A stretch of DNA of 64,000 bases from an uncultured Oscillospiraceae bacterium (lineage in GTDB: Bacteria > Bacillota > Clostridia > Oscillospirales > Oscillospiraceae): assembly GCA_934636655.1 (NCBI GenBank), contig CAKUAS010000005.1, positions 1-64,000 of the forward strand, written 5' to 3'. The position numbers and the translations under genes were made by a program. The notes beneath the pieces are model-generated. The model saw nothing but the letters and a program-made list of their open reading frames with translations, did no database searches and was not told the DNA's origin. The stretch's first letter is position 1; every line of letters begins with the position of its first letter. Positions 1 to 8,393 of this stretch are shown here, piece by piece.

Positions 1-24
1 TACTAATAGCCCGAGGGCTTGACC
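1..24 (+). rRNA. 23S rRNA, 3' end (partial)
   Basis: The first bases (AGGGCTTGACC at the end) match the conserved 3' terminus of bacterial 23S rRNA. They lie about 65 bases before a 5S gene, as in a normal rrn operon. Only the tail is in the window. Confidence 0.8.
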
Positions 25-89
25 TACAGTTATGCAGGCAGCCTTGCCTTTCCTCCTCTGTTCAGTTTTGAGGGTGTTATGCCTCAATA

Positions 90-207
<118 letters not shown>

Positions 208-210
208 AGA

Positions 211-238
211 AGACCGCTGCATTCGCAGCGGTCTTTTT
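211..238 (+). terminator. Terminator of the rRNA operon
   Basis: Stem AGACCGCTGC / GCAGCGGTCT with loop ATTC followed by five T. It is placed directly after 5S, as expected for the end of rrn. Confidence 0.9.
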
Positions 239-283
239 GCATGTGTGATTGACGACGCGGCAATGGATGGGTATACTTACAGC

Positions 284-754
284 ATGAGTAACAAAATGAA
301 AATCACGCTTCCTATGAGGAAAGAGTATAGGATACTTGCTTGCATATGTATTGGCGGGCTTCTTGTGCTTATGTCGGATTTTTTCCGTATGTCATTAAGC
401 GCGCCGACTATGATTATTACCTATTGTTTCTGTGCGTTTGTGTTTTATCTTGCGTTCAGAAGAATATCTGTGTCTTCATTGGAAATCCGTGTTTCGCTTT
501 GTGGATTGCCGGTCAGAGTTATTAAACGCGAGAGGCTTGCCTGCATCGAAATGGTCAAATGGCATGGTGAGATCTGTCTGCTGTTTGAGTTCGGCAAATG
601 TGAGAAGTTCGATAAAAGCGGATTTGCTTCGCTGGATGACTATTGCGCATTGAATTGCTTTCGAGTCATTGATTACACCGTGCCGAAAGACAGTGAAGAT
701 TATGTGCTTTCGGTTTTGAGCTCGATGTACGATATCCATGAAGCAGATATATAG
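284..754 (+). CDS. Small membrane protein of unknown function
   Basis: I do not recognise this protein. From the chosen ATG it is 156 aa with two hydrophobic helices (about residues 17-33 and 41-57) and a soluble C-terminal domain of about 95 residues rich in beta-prone stretches. That layout is seen in small bacterial PH-like (YcxB/EbsA-type) membrane proteins, but I see no family signature. Codon use is more AT-rich than in neighbouring genes. No good ribosome binding site is visible at any candidate start (GTG 245, ATG 263, ATG 284). The ATG at 284 was chosen because it leaves a basic, then hydrophobic, N-terminus. It sits between the rRNA operon terminator and a second terminator at 890. 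Confidence 0.5.
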   Translation: MSNKMKITLPMRKEYRILACICIGGLLVLMSDFFRMSLSAPTMIITYCFCAFVFYLAFRRISVSSLEIRVSLCGLPVRVIKRERLACIEMVKWHGEICLLFEFGKCEKFDKSGFASLDDYCALNCFRVIDYTVPKDSEDYVLSVLSSMYDIHEADI

Positions 755-778
755 AGTTTGAGTATGCGAGGTTGAGCT

Positions 779-872
779 ATGAGCAATAAAGAACATAGGC
801 ACTGTTTGGTATGCAAAAAATTCACACTATATCCTTGAATTTATCCCCGATGAGCCAACGGACGGCGATTAG
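779..872 (+). pseudogene. Possible short frameshifted ORF remnant
   Basis: An ATG at 779 opens 19 codons with a C-x2-C pair (MSNKEHRHCLVCKK). It stops at 836, but the +1 frame runs on through ILEFIPDEPTDGD to a TAG at 870-872. A run of six A near 818 is the natural frameshift site. This could be the relic of a small zinc-knuckle protein or chance. No ribosome binding site is evident. Confidence 0.2.
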
Positions 873-889
873 GTGCGTAAAATTAAATC

Positions 890-925
890 CGCAGGAGCGA
901 ATCGAATGATAAGCTCCTGCGTTTA
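890..925. terminator. Terminator hairpin between convergent genes
   Basis: CGCAGGAGC and GCTCCTGCG form a 9-bp stem with a 13-base loop, followed by TTTATTT on the + strand. It lies between the convergent genes ending at 754 (+) and 923 (-). Confidence 0.65.
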
Positions 926-1447
926 TTTGATCGTTGCCGTTGCTGTGTGTCTGAAAATGCCCAGCCAGGAGTAGGTCACAGTAAGCTCGTAGGTCGGTTG
1001 CGTGACGGCAATGTCGCCGGGGGTCATGATGAAAATGTCAAGCGGGAGTGAGCCTGCGCGATACGGTATCGCATCCTCTGCCGGAGCCATTTTCCCGAAT
1101 TGCTTCTGCAGCTCCGGAATTGCGCAGTACCTGACGCCGGGCTGGATGCCGCGGTCTTCATGTCCGCAGATAAGTATTTTGGAGCTCTTCGCGGTGCTGC
1201 CGCCGTCCGTATTCCGCAGCTCGATACCGTTTATCGTAAACGGGATGTCTGCGTCCGGCCGGACTGGCACGGAAAATAGGAAATAATGTTCTTCGTCGGG
1301 ATATTCGTCGTACGCCGATACTCTCACTCTAGTCGGATACTCTGTCAGGACCTCAAGCTCAAGCGTTATAAGGCTCAGAGCAATGCAGGCCGCTGCGAGT
1401 AAAACGACCAAGATAATGAGCGCCGTCCTGATGATCTTTTTTGACAA
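923..1447 (-). CDS. Membrane-anchored protein of unknown function
   Basis: 174 aa, not recognised. One N-terminal transmembrane helix (about residues 6-28) follows a basic start (MSKKIIR). The rest is a predicted extracytoplasmic beta-rich domain with a single Cys pair (C95, C107). The start is well supported by AAAGGAGG about 8 bases upstream of the ATG. It is monocistronic, with the CAT-like gene diverging from it. The AT-rich 160-bp gap between them should hold both promoters. Confidence 0.6.
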   Translation of the reverse strand: MSKKIIRTALIILVVLLAAACIALSLITLELEVLTEYPTRVRVSAYDEYPDEEHYFLFSVPVRPDADIPFTINGIELRNTDGGSTAKSSKILICGHEDRGIQPGVRYCAIPELQKQFGKMAPAEDAIPYRAGSLPLDIFIMTPGDIAVTQPTYELTVTYSWLGIFRHTATATIK

Positions 1448-1607
1448 GTTGTCCTCCTTTCATTTTATAAAGCACAGTCAGTGACACTTTACTGATATAC
1501 CCAGTTCAAGCATAGCTATATTTGGCATTGATGTCAATTACAAGATGAGTTAATTAATTATCAATTGCTGTTAATATACTTTAGATACCATCAAACGGAG
1601 GTAAGAT

Positions 1608-2240
1608 ATGAATTACAAGGTGATCGACTACGAAAGCTGGCCGCGGCGCGAGAAGTACGAGTTTTTCTGCTCGGCAGATCAGCCGTTTTACAACCTCGGC
1701 TACAGGCTCGACGTCACGAATGCCTACAGCTTTGCGAAGAAAAACGGCGTGTCGTTCTACATGGTGCTGACTTACCTCGTGACAAAGGCGCTCAACTCCG
1801 TCGAGGCCTTCCGCTACGCAATGATCGACGGGCAGGTTGTGCTGTTTGACGAGCTGATGCCGAGCTTCACCGATCTCAAGCCCGGCAGCAAGAGCTTCCA
1901 CATTGTCACCATGCCTGCCGGAGACGACATTCTTACATTTTGCCGCGAGGCAAAGCGCCGCAGCGCCGAGCAGGACTGCTTCATCGACTTGAGCGTTGAG
2001 GGGCAAAACCTTATTTACATCTCCTGCGTGCCATGGCTCGATCTCACCGCTATGTCGCATGAGCGCAAATTTGACCCAAACGACGCGATCCCGCGCGTGG
2101 CCTGGGGTAAGTTCGTCGACGACGGCCACGGCCGCAAGGAGCTCGGTATGACGCTTGAGCTCAACCATCGCTTCATCGACGGCTACTACATCGGCCAGTT
2201 CAACGCGGCCCTCTGTTCTTTTTTAGAGGCGCTTTTTTAG
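1608..2240 (+). CDS. Chloramphenicol acetyltransferase-like protein (CAT fold)
   Basis: A 210-aa protein of the type-A chloramphenicol acetyltransferase family, which transfers acetyl from acetyl-CoA to a hydroxyl of its acceptor in a homotrimer. The C-terminal motif NHRFIDGYYIGQF (about residues 186-198) corresponds to the family's HHAVCDGYH block, with H187 the likely catalytic base. The N-terminal WPRREKYEFF and the FYMVLTYLVTKALNS helix also fit. GGAGG lies 6 bases before the ATG. The last residues (FLEALF) and the stop codon are read from the R1 repeat that follows. Many chromosomal CAT-like proteins do not inactivate chloramphenicol, so the substrate is open. Confidence 0.8.
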   Translation: MNYKVIDYESWPRREKYEFFCSADQPFYNLGYRLDVTNAYSFAKKNGVSFYMVLTYLVTKALNSVEAFRYAMIDGQVVLFDELMPSFTDLKPGSKSFHIVTMPAGDDILTFCREAKRRSAEQDCFIDLSVEGQNLIYISCVPWLDLTAMSHERKFDPNDAIPRVAWGKFVDDGHGRKELGMTLELNHRFIDGYYIGQFNAALCSFLEALF

Positions 2241-2946
2241 AGGCGAATTAGGGCTGTACCTATACGGTGATTGCGGTTGCCCGGTGTCGCAGCATTGGCA
2301 TAAACCGTGGCGTTTCGCCTCCCGCGCGTGCGGCGGAAATTTTGTGCGGCGCCATGTAGGGAACTGGCTTGCCCGTTCCGCTTGCCACGGGTATGGTCGG
2401 AACCGATTCCAACTCATAGGGGCGGGCATTGCTCGCCCGCATAGTGGGAACTAAAACTAAATACAAATGTAAAAAAGAGAGTGCAGACCAAAAATCTGCA
2501 CTCTTTTTTGTTGACACCTCATCCGTCGGCTTACGCCGACACCTTCCCCTCAAGGTGAAGGCATTTTGGAGGCGCACGGACATTGTACTTATACGTATCT
2601 TGCGGTAGCCCGGTATCGAGGGCGCGGTGGAAACCAAAAAAACGGGCGAGCAATGCTCGCCCCTACGAATAGATTTGAGTTCCGACAATACCATAACGGG
2701 CGGAACAGGCGAGCTCGGTTTTTTAGAGGCGCTTTGAGGCTGCACCGATACGGTGGTTGCGGTATCCCGGTATCGAAACATTGGAATAAACCATAGCGTT
2801 TCGCACTCCGCTAATCCAGCAAAAGTCCCCACGCACTCATGGGAAGCGGCAGCTTCACGGTTTTGCCGGTACTTTCGATACCGGGCTACCGCAATCACCG
2901 TATAGGTACGGCGTTAATTCGCCTCTAAAAAAGTGCCTCTAAAAAA
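2233..2946. repeat. Repeat cluster: four R1 copies with R3, R4 and terminator hairpin
   Basis: This fills the gap between the CAT-like gene and mgtC. R1 copies start near 2233 (+), 2564 (+), 2719 (+) and 2935 (-). The last two face each other and bound a 215-bp element with inverted ends of about 60 bp. Between them are an R3 hairpin (near 2421 and again near 2643), a terminator-type hairpin built on GAGTGCAGA / TCTGCACTC (2473-2512), and an R4 double hairpin (CACCTCATCCGTC, 2517-2563). No gene is supported here; open frames through it are repeat-derived. Confidence 0.85.
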
Positions 2947-3642
2947 CTACATTTCTTCGACGGCGAAGACGTTGGGGAGGGCAGTGATGGCAGGGACGAG
3001 CTCGGTGCCGCCGATCTTCGGCGTGGTCTGCACGGAAAGAAGCGCATAGTAGCGGTGCTCTTCGTCCTCGCCCTGTGTGCGGCTGACCTCGAGATTCGAG
3101 ACCTTGAGCGAGCGCTCGCTCATCATTTCCAGCACGTTTTGGATCGTGTCAGGTTTGGTGTACTCGATGTACAGTGTGCAGAGTCTGCCGCTTTTTGCGA
3201 ACTTGAACTCGAACTTTATGAGCACGATCTCGGCAAACAGGATGACCACGGTCGCGAAGAGAGCGCACTCGACGAAGCCCGCGCCGCAGGCAAGACCCAC
3301 GATAGCCGAGGCCCACAGTCCGGCGGCGGTGGTCAGGCCCTTGACCTGACGGCGGCCTGTTACGATGATCGTACCTGCGCCGATGAAACCGATGCCGGCG
3401 ATGACCTGCGCGCCGAGCCTGCCGATATCTGTGAACAGGCCGAGGCCGAGCAGAAGGTATTGGCTGGTCAGCGTTGTGATCGCGGCGCCGAGACAGATGA
3501 GTATATGCGTGCGGAATCCGGCCGGGCGGCGCTTTATCTCGCGCTCAGCGCCGATGACTCCGCCGCAGATAAACGCCAGCAGCAGGCGCAGGGCCATGGC
3601 CAGCGTCGTCGGCTCGCGGATAAAATCAAAGCATGAAAGCAT
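2947..3642 (-). CDS. MgtC/SapB family membrane protein (paralogue 1)
   Basis: 231 aa. The N-terminal half is the MgtC membrane domain: GGVIGAEREIKRRPAGFRTH, then RLGAQVIAGIGFIGAGTI and VKGLTTAAGLWASA are family signatures. Roughly five hydrophobic segments span residues 10-140. The C-terminal 85 residues form a soluble ACT-like domain. Family members are linked to Mg2+ limitation and membrane potential; the role here is inferred. AGGGGGTG precedes the ATG. It starts 12 bases after the stop of the second MgtC gene, so the two are co-transcribed. Confidence 0.9.
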   Translation of the reverse strand: MLSCFDFIREPTTLAMALRLLLAFICGGVIGAEREIKRRPAGFRTHILICLGAAITTLTSQYLLLGLGLFTDIGRLGAQVIAGIGFIGAGTIIVTGRRQVKGLTTAAGLWASAIVGLACGAGFVECALFATVVILFAEIVLIKFEFKFAKSGRLCTLYIEYTKPDTIQNVLEMMSERSLKVSNLEVSRTQGEDEEHRYYALLSVQTTPKIGGTELVPAITALPNVFAVEEM

Positions 3643-3654
3643 GGCTGCACCCCC

Positions 3655-4362
3655 TTACTGACTTTCTTCGATCGACACCATGCCGCCGAGCGCTGCGAGT
3701 TTTGCCAGCAGCTGTGTGTGATTCAGATTTTTCGGCAGATACACGCTCAGGTGTACGCCGAGCTGCGCGCGGTGATCCTCCGGCTGCTTGCTCAGGTCGA
3801 TGTCGAACACCGTCACGCCCTGTTCTCGCAGCGTACCCAAAACAAGGCCGAGATTTTCCAGCCCGTCGAGTTCCGCGAGAATGTTCATATATCTCGAGCG
3901 CAGGATCAGGCGGTTTTCCAACGCCGGGAACGCGTACATGCACACGAGTATCAGCGCGACCGACACGAGCACGCACTCGTAGTATCCTGCGCCGATCGCA
4001 AGGCCGAGGCAGGCCGAGGCCCACAGCCCGGCGGCGGTGGTCAGACCCTTGACGCGCTTGCGGCCCGTCAAAATGATCGAGCCCGCGCCGAGGAAGCCAA
4101 CGCCGTTTATGACCTGCGCGCCGAAACGCGACACGTCGTGCGTTGCGCCGACTGCCTGCGCAGCAGCTCGCCACTGCGTAGCGAGCATCAGGTCGAGGTA
4201 CTGGCTGAGCATGACCGTCATCGTTGAGCCGATGGCTACGAGCATATATGTTCTGAAGCCCGCCGGCGAACTGCGCCGCTCGCGCTCAAGGCCCAGAAGC
4301 CCGCCGACGAGCACCGCCAGCAGTATCCGTATTACCATTGATAAAAAATTTAAATCTCTCAT
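3655..4362 (-). CDS. MgtC/SapB family membrane protein (paralogue 2)
   Basis: 235 aa, same architecture as its downstream neighbour: GGLLGLERERRSSPAGFRTY, RFGAQVINGVGFLGAGSI, VKGLTTAAGLWASAC in the membrane half and a soluble C-terminal domain. Tandem MgtC paralogues may form a complex or respond to different signals. The ATG at 4362 is separated by only a few bases from an R1 repeat end (the TTTTTTAGAGGCGAATTAA reverse complement), and no Shine-Dalgarno sequence is visible. A downstream start such as M7 (4344) is possible, although it would trim the first membrane helix only slightly. Confidence 0.88.
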   Translation of the reverse strand: MRDLNFLSMVIRILLAVLVGGLLGLERERRSSPAGFRTYMLVAIGSTMTVMLSQYLDLMLATQWRAAAQAVGATHDVSRFGAQVINGVGFLGAGSIILTGRKRVKGLTTAAGLWASACLGLAIGAGYYECVLVSVALILVCMYAFPALENRLILRSRYMNILAELDGLENLGLVLGTLREQGVTVFDIDLSKQPEDHRAQLGVHLSVYLPKNLNHTQLLAKLAALGGMVSIEESQ

Positions 4363-4832
4363 TTTTTTAGAGGCGAATTAACGCCGTACCTATACGTTTA
4401 TTGCGGTAGCCCGGTATCGAAGGTGCCGACAAAACCGGAAAACTGCCGCTTCCCATGAGTGCGGGGAAAAATTTGCGCCTGCCCAGTGTCGAAGATGCCG
4501 CGGAGACCGCGGCGAGCGGATAGCCCAACGTGTTTGCCTGCGGCAAACGGATCAGATCACACCTCATCCGTCGCGCAAGCGCGACACCTTCCCCTCGGAG
4601 GGGAAGGCTTTTTTGAGGCGCATTGACGCACCTACGGATACGATTATTGCCGGTTCCCGGTGTCGAAACACCGGTGGAAACCGCACTGTTTCGCAACCCA
4701 CGAAATTGTGCTGATTTGGTGCAAAACCATCCGCTGCACCCTTGCCTTCCCCTTGAGGGGAAGGTGTCGGCGGAGCCGACGGATGAGGTGAAATTCAAAT
4801 CCGTGCGCGTTGCGCACACATATAGCTATCAG
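4362..4832. repeat. Repeat cluster: two R1 copies, two R4 double hairpins, R6
   Basis: R1 copies begin at about 4362 (+) and 4609 (+). R4 occurs at 4559-4608 (+) and inverted at 4738-4790, with covarying stems (GTCGCG/CGCGAC in one, GTCGGC/GCCGAC in the other). A GTGCGC-type hairpin followed by ATATAGCTATCAGCTATC (R6) ends at the dacA stop codon. No gene is seen. Confidence 0.8.
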
Positions 4833-6149
4833 CTATCTTCTATTTTTACGCACGAGCAGCAGGATGAACACAAGCAGCAGAAACACAGTGATCGCGCAGA
4901 CGATTACGGTCGCAAGCTTCTGCTCATGGCTGAGCTCCTGCGGGGTGGTCTGCTGCGGTTCGGGCTCGTCAAACTGTGCGCTGCCGGTCGCGACGAGTGC
5001 GGCAGTGCCGTAAAGCGTACCGTCCTCGGGATCGAAAAAGCTCACCGTGCCGAGCTGAGTTCCCTCGGCCGGGACTGCATCCAGAGTATCCGAATCGAGC
5101 GTAACGGTCGTCTTGAGCTTTGCCGCATCCAAATTTTTTGCTGCCAGAGCTTTTATCTCCTGCGCGCAGGCAAGCGTCAGCTCGCCGCTTTTTCCGTCGA
5201 CCGAGAGCGGCTGTACCGCGGCGGCGTAGCCTCTTTCGACGATGCTGCGGTAGGAGTAGTTTTCAAAGCACCAGTCGAGCAGCGTCACAGTGTCGGCAAA
5301 ACTGTCAAACTCCTTGTTTTCCGTGTCGCCGTCCGCGCCGAGAACGACGGCGATGACGGTCACGTTTTCCCGCTGCACGGCGGACACGAGGCAGTAGCCG
5401 GCCTTTTCGGTGTAGCCGGTCTTTATGCCGACCGCGCCCGTGTAAAAATACTTATCCGAGTAGGGCGAATCGCGCGTTATGAGCGCGTTCGAGCTCTTGA
5501 GATTGCGCGGTCCGGAATCGTTCGTAGCACTCGTCGTGTATTCGCGGGTGCTTACGAGCTGCGCGAACAGCTCATGGCGCATGCCCTCGCATGCGATGAG
5601 AAACAGATCGTGCGCCGTTGTGTAGTGGCCATCCTGCGGCATACCGTGGGTGTTGGCAAAGTGCGTGCCGCTGCACCCGAGCTCGGCTGCGCGGGCGTTC
5701 ATGCGTTCGACAAACGCGCTTATCGAGCCTGCGACATGCTCTGCGATGATATTGCACGCCTCGTTTGCCGAGGCAAGCGCCGCGCAGTAAAGAAGATCCT
5801 TCAGACTCATCGTCTCGCCCCGGTCGATGTATGCGGTCGAGCTGTCATTGCCGAGTCCGGTCTTGCACTCGCCCGACGCGGTGACCATATCATCAAGCGA
5901 TGAAGTGCCCTGTTCGATAGCTTCGACCGCCAGCAGCAGCGTCATGATCTTCGTCAGGCTTGCAGGAGAGCGGCGCGAGTAGGCGTCGACGTTGTAAAGT
6001 ATCCTGCCGCTGCCCATGTCGCCGATGAGGGCGCACTGCGCGCTTCGCAGCTTCGGTGCGGGAACATCCTCGGCGAGGGCGTACGGGCCCGCTGCGCCCA
6101 GCGCGATGCTTAGGCACAGAATTATGGCCGTTATGCGCAGTTTTTTCAT
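4833..6149 (-). CDS. D-alanyl-D-alanine carboxypeptidase (peptidase S11, DacA/DacF type)
   Basis: A 438-aa low-molecular-weight penicillin-binding protein that trims the terminal D-Ala from peptidoglycan stem peptides. The three active-site motifs are present: SLTK (S64-K67), SAN (127-129) and KTG (243-245). A signal peptide covers residues 1-26 (ending ALA-E). Unlike E. coli DacA, which uses an amphipathic helix, the C-terminus has a true membrane helix (about 412-432) followed by RKNRR, so the enzyme is anchored at both maturation and C-terminal levels. A PBP5-type C-terminal domain lies between. It is monocistronic. Confidence 0.93.
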   Translation of the reverse strand: MKKLRITAIILCLSIALGAAGPYALAEDVPAPKLRSAQCALIGDMGSGRILYNVDAYSRRSPASLTKIMTLLLAVEAIEQGTSSLDDMVTASGECKTGLGNDSSTAYIDRGETMSLKDLLYCAALASANEACNIIAEHVAGSISAFVERMNARAAELGCSGTHFANTHGMPQDGHYTTAHDLFLIACEGMRHELFAQLVSTREYTTSATNDSGPRNLKSSNALITRDSPYSDKYFYTGAVGIKTGYTEKAGYCLVSAVQRENVTVIAVVLGADGDTENKEFDSFADTVTLLDWCFENYSYRSIVERGYAAAVQPLSVDGKSGELTLACAQEIKALAAKNLDAAKLKTTVTLDSDTLDAVPAEGTQLGTVSFFDPEDGTLYGTAALVATGSAQFDEPEPQQTTPQELSHEQKLATVIVCAITVFLLLVFILLLVRKNRR

Positions 6150-6254
6150 TTCTCTCTATCCCTATCTCTCTATGCTCTTTATATATGCTTTACATTATAG
6201 ATATATTTTACTGCCGACGCAAGCGGTAAATGCTATCGTTTGTCAAAAATGCTC

Positions 6255-7028
6255 TCACAGCCCGGCAAGAAAGCCGGTGATGTGCCGCTTTGCCTGCCTT
6301 ATATGCTCCGGGCGGAGGAAAATGTGCCCCGCGCCGTGGATGACCTCCATGCGCACGTCCGCGCCTGACTCGCGGTAAGCGGAAAGTGCGCGGCGCGAAT
6401 AGTCTATATCGACCAGCCGGTCGCTGTCGCCGTGGAGCAGCAGCACCTTACCCCTGTACGCGCTTATTTTCTCGAATGCGTCGAGCCCGATCACATCCGT
6501 GACGTAGCGTCTGCCGAGCCGCATAACTGAGCAGTTCAGCCGCTCCGGGATATTCTCGGGATCAAAGCTCGCCTTTATCATGTGTCCTTTTCGTGCGTCG
6601 TCGGGTATCGACAGCGCCGGGTATTGCAGAATAAGCGCGCTTATATCGCCTTGCAGCTCGGCGGCAGCCAGCGCGGAAACAAGGCCGCCCTGACTGCTGC
6701 CCATCAAAACAATGCATCTTTCGTCGGTGTACGGCAGCGACTTGGCGTAGGCGATGACCGACTTCAGATCCTCGACCTCTGTCAGAACGGACATATCGGT
6801 CGTCCTGCCGCCGGAGGCGGAGACTATCCCTCCGCCGCAGAAATCATAGCAGAACGACGTGTAGCCAAGCCTCGCCGCGGCCTTAGCATATGTCAGCGAA
6901 AACAGCCTGTTTGCCATGAACTCGTGGCTTACGATGAATATCGGCCTGCGCACGGCCTTATCAGGGATAAATTGTGTGCCTCGAATCGTGAGCACTCCTC
7001 TGCGGCAGGTGAACGGTCTTGTCTGCAT
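6255..7028 (-). CDS. Alpha/beta hydrolase
   Basis: 257-aa serine hydrolase. The nucleophile elbow is GSSQGG (about residues 109-114), the acid is in LLHGDSDRLVD (about 195-205) and the histidine is in GAGHIF (about 232-237), so the triad appears complete. The NRLFSLTYAKAAARLGY region resembles the lipase/peptidase-like BAAT/AXE group. It has a strong GAGGAGG Shine-Dalgarno and follows the Vat-like gene by 15 bases in the same operon. The substrate is unknown. Confidence 0.85.
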   Translation of the reverse strand: MQTRPFTCRRGVLTIRGTQFIPDKAVRRPIFIVSHEFMANRLFSLTYAKAAARLGYTSFCYDFCGGGIVSASGGRTTDMSVLTEVEDLKSVIAYAKSLPYTDERCIVLMGSSQGGLVSALAAAELQGDISALILQYPALSIPDDARKGHMIKASFDPENIPERLNCSVMRLGRRYVTDVIGLDAFEKISAYRGKVLLLHGDSDRLVDIDYSRRALSAYRESGADVRMEVIHGAGHIFLRPEHIRQAKRHITGFLAGL

Positions 7029-7043
7029 CTTGCAATTTCCTCC

Positions 7044-7694
7044 TCAAAAAGCGGTATATCTTCCGAGCTCGGCTCTGACCTTTTCGATATCGCAGCAGGT
7101 GAGAACGGGGATGAGCCGATTTATCTCCTTGATGTCCTTATCCCACCATTTAAGGCGCAGAAGCAGCTCGATCATCTCATCGTCAAAACGCCGCCGCAGC
7201 AGCCTTGCCGGATTACCGGCAACGACGGAATAGGGTTCGACGTCGCTTCCGACCACGCTGTTTGCGCCGATTATCGCGCCGTCGCCGATATGAACGCCGG
7301 GGAGTATCACGGCGTTTTGGCCGATCCAAACATCGTTTCCGACGACGGTGTCGCCCTTGAGCGGCAGCTCGCCGAGCCCGGGTGCAAATTTTTCCCAGCC
7401 GCCGCCCATGATGTTGAACGGATATGTGCTCACGCTGCCCATGCGGTGGTTTGCGCCGTTCATGATGAATTCAACGCCCTTTGCTATCGCGCAGAATTTG
7501 CCGATGATGAGCTTGTCACCCAAAAACTCATAGTGGTGCGTGACGTGCGACTCGAAGTTTTCAGCGCCGTCGTTATCGTCATAATAAGTATAGTCGCCGA
7601 CGATAATGTTGGGCCGCGTGATGACGTTTTTGATGTAAACGAGCTGCTTAATATTCTCGTTTGGGTATATTTTTCCGGGGTCGGGTCCTGTCAT
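7044..7694 (-). CDS. Vat-like hexapeptide-repeat O-acetyltransferase
   Basis: 216 aa, a left-handed beta-helix xenobiotic acetyltransferase. The N-terminus (GPDPGKIYP), IMNGANHRM with the likely catalytic H83, STYPFN, GDTVVGNDVWIGQNAVILPG and the C-terminal KWWDKDI block match the Vat streptogramin A acetyltransferase subgroup closely. The ATG at 7694 was chosen over an upstream ATG because AAGGAGGA lies 8 bases before it. The neighbours are a hydrolase downstream and a GNAT gene upstream. Chromosomal Vat/CatB-like enzymes vary in substrate, so streptogramin resistance is a possibility, not shown. Confidence 0.85.
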   Translation of the reverse strand: MTGPDPGKIYPNENIKQLVYIKNVITRPNIIVGDYTYYDDNDGAENFESHVTHHYEFLGDKLIIGKFCAIAKGVEFIMNGANHRMGSVSTYPFNIMGGGWEKFAPGLGELPLKGDTVVGNDVWIGQNAVILPGVHIGDGAIIGANSVVGSDVEPYSVVAGNPARLLRRRFDDEMIELLLRLKWWDKDIKEINRLIPVLTCCDIEKVRAELGRYTAF

Positions 7695-7705
7695 GCCGTG
7701 TTCCT

Positions 7706-7832
7706 CCTTAGCGTGAGCGAGCCACCTGCATCGCACTCACGGGTAGCGGCAGTTTTCCGGTTCTGTCAGCATTTTCGATACCGGGACACCGCAATATATG
7801 TATTCGTAGGTGCGTCAATGCGCCACTAAAAA
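7706..7832 (-). repeat. R1 repeat, single end
   Basis: One R1 copy on the minus strand: GATACCGGGACACCGCAATATATG, then a GTAGGTGCGTCAATGCGCC end and TAAAAAAC. Its TTTTTTAGTGGCGC end supplies the stop codon of the GNAT gene, and its other side lies next to the Vat-like Shine-Dalgarno. Transcription from the GNAT promoter would pass through it into the Vat-like gene. Confidence 0.75.
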
Positions 7833-8311
7833 ACAAGGCGCATCTGGTGCCACACAACGCCGCCGTGGTTGGATTTATCCGAAACGCCCTCGTCGGCAAA
7901 GCCGAACGAGGCGTAGTAGCCGACAAGCTTATCCTTGCACGTCAGCACAAGGCCGCGCCTGCCCTGCGTCCGCGCGTCGGCTATGGCGCGGCGTATGAGT
8001 TCGCCCGCGCAGCCGCGGCTGCGGTACTCGGGAACGGTGTTCACCCCGAAGATCATCTGCCACGCGCCGCACTCGTTGTGCAGGGATGCGTTTTCGTACA
8101 TTTCGTCCGTGAGATCGGGCTCGTCGGTGACAAAGCCGTCGACAAAGGAGACGAGCTTCCCTTCGTCGAACATGAGCCAGAAGTGCCCGCCGTAATATTT
8201 TATCCTCTCGGCAAATTCCGCTCTCGTCGCGGCCTCGGCCGCCGGGAAGCAGCGTGCCTCCACCTCGGCGATCGCGTCAAGATCGGCCGCTGTCGCATTT
8301 CTGATATCCAT
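7826..8311 (-). CDS. GNAT family N-acetyltransferase
   Basis: 161 aa. Single GNAT domain: the acetyl-CoA pyrophosphate loop is RSRGCAGELIRRA (about residues 104-116), preceded by the FGVNTVPEY strand, with YYASFGF near the C-terminus typical of motif B. The ATG at 8311 was chosen over an upstream start because the upstream frame runs back through the promoter and repeat DNA. The stop codon lies in the R1 repeat. Its promoter carries a near-copy of the palindrome found in front of the COG0523 GTPase gene, so the two may share a regulator. The substrate is unknown. Confidence 0.8.
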   Translation of the reverse strand: MDIRNATAADLDAIAEVEARCFPAAEAATRAEFAERIKYYGGHFWLMFDEGKLVSFVDGFVTDEPDLTDEMYENASLHNECGAWQMIFGVNTVPEYRSRGCAGELIRRAIADARTQGRRGLVLTCKDKLVGYYASFGFADEGVSDKSNHGGVVWHQMRLVF

Positions 8312-8348
8312 TTGCTCAGCCTCTTTCCGTGCGTTTTTCTCAATCTCA

Positions 8349-8393
8349 ATTATATAGCAAGTTTGCAAATTTGCAAAGCTGTGTTCAACGCCA
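8349..8393 (-). promoter_or_regulatory. Promoter with imperfect palindromic operator (GNAT gene)
   Basis: On the minus strand, a TTGCAA element, 16 bases and TATAAT lie ahead of the GNAT gene. The -35 side is embedded in AACACAGCTTTGCAAA followed by TTTGCAAA, identical over the left half to the palindrome at 8638-8669. The right half diverges (ACTTGCTAT). Confidence 0.55.

Noticed and set aside
2260..2898. 212-residue minus-strand ORF in the repeat cluster
   Set aside because: It is assembled from R1, R3 and R4 repeats. Similar peptides recur wherever the repeats do, with no ribosome binding site or protein-family signal.
7044..7694. Mobile resistance cassette
   Set aside because: No integrase, transposase or inverted ends other than R1, and base composition matches the chromosome.
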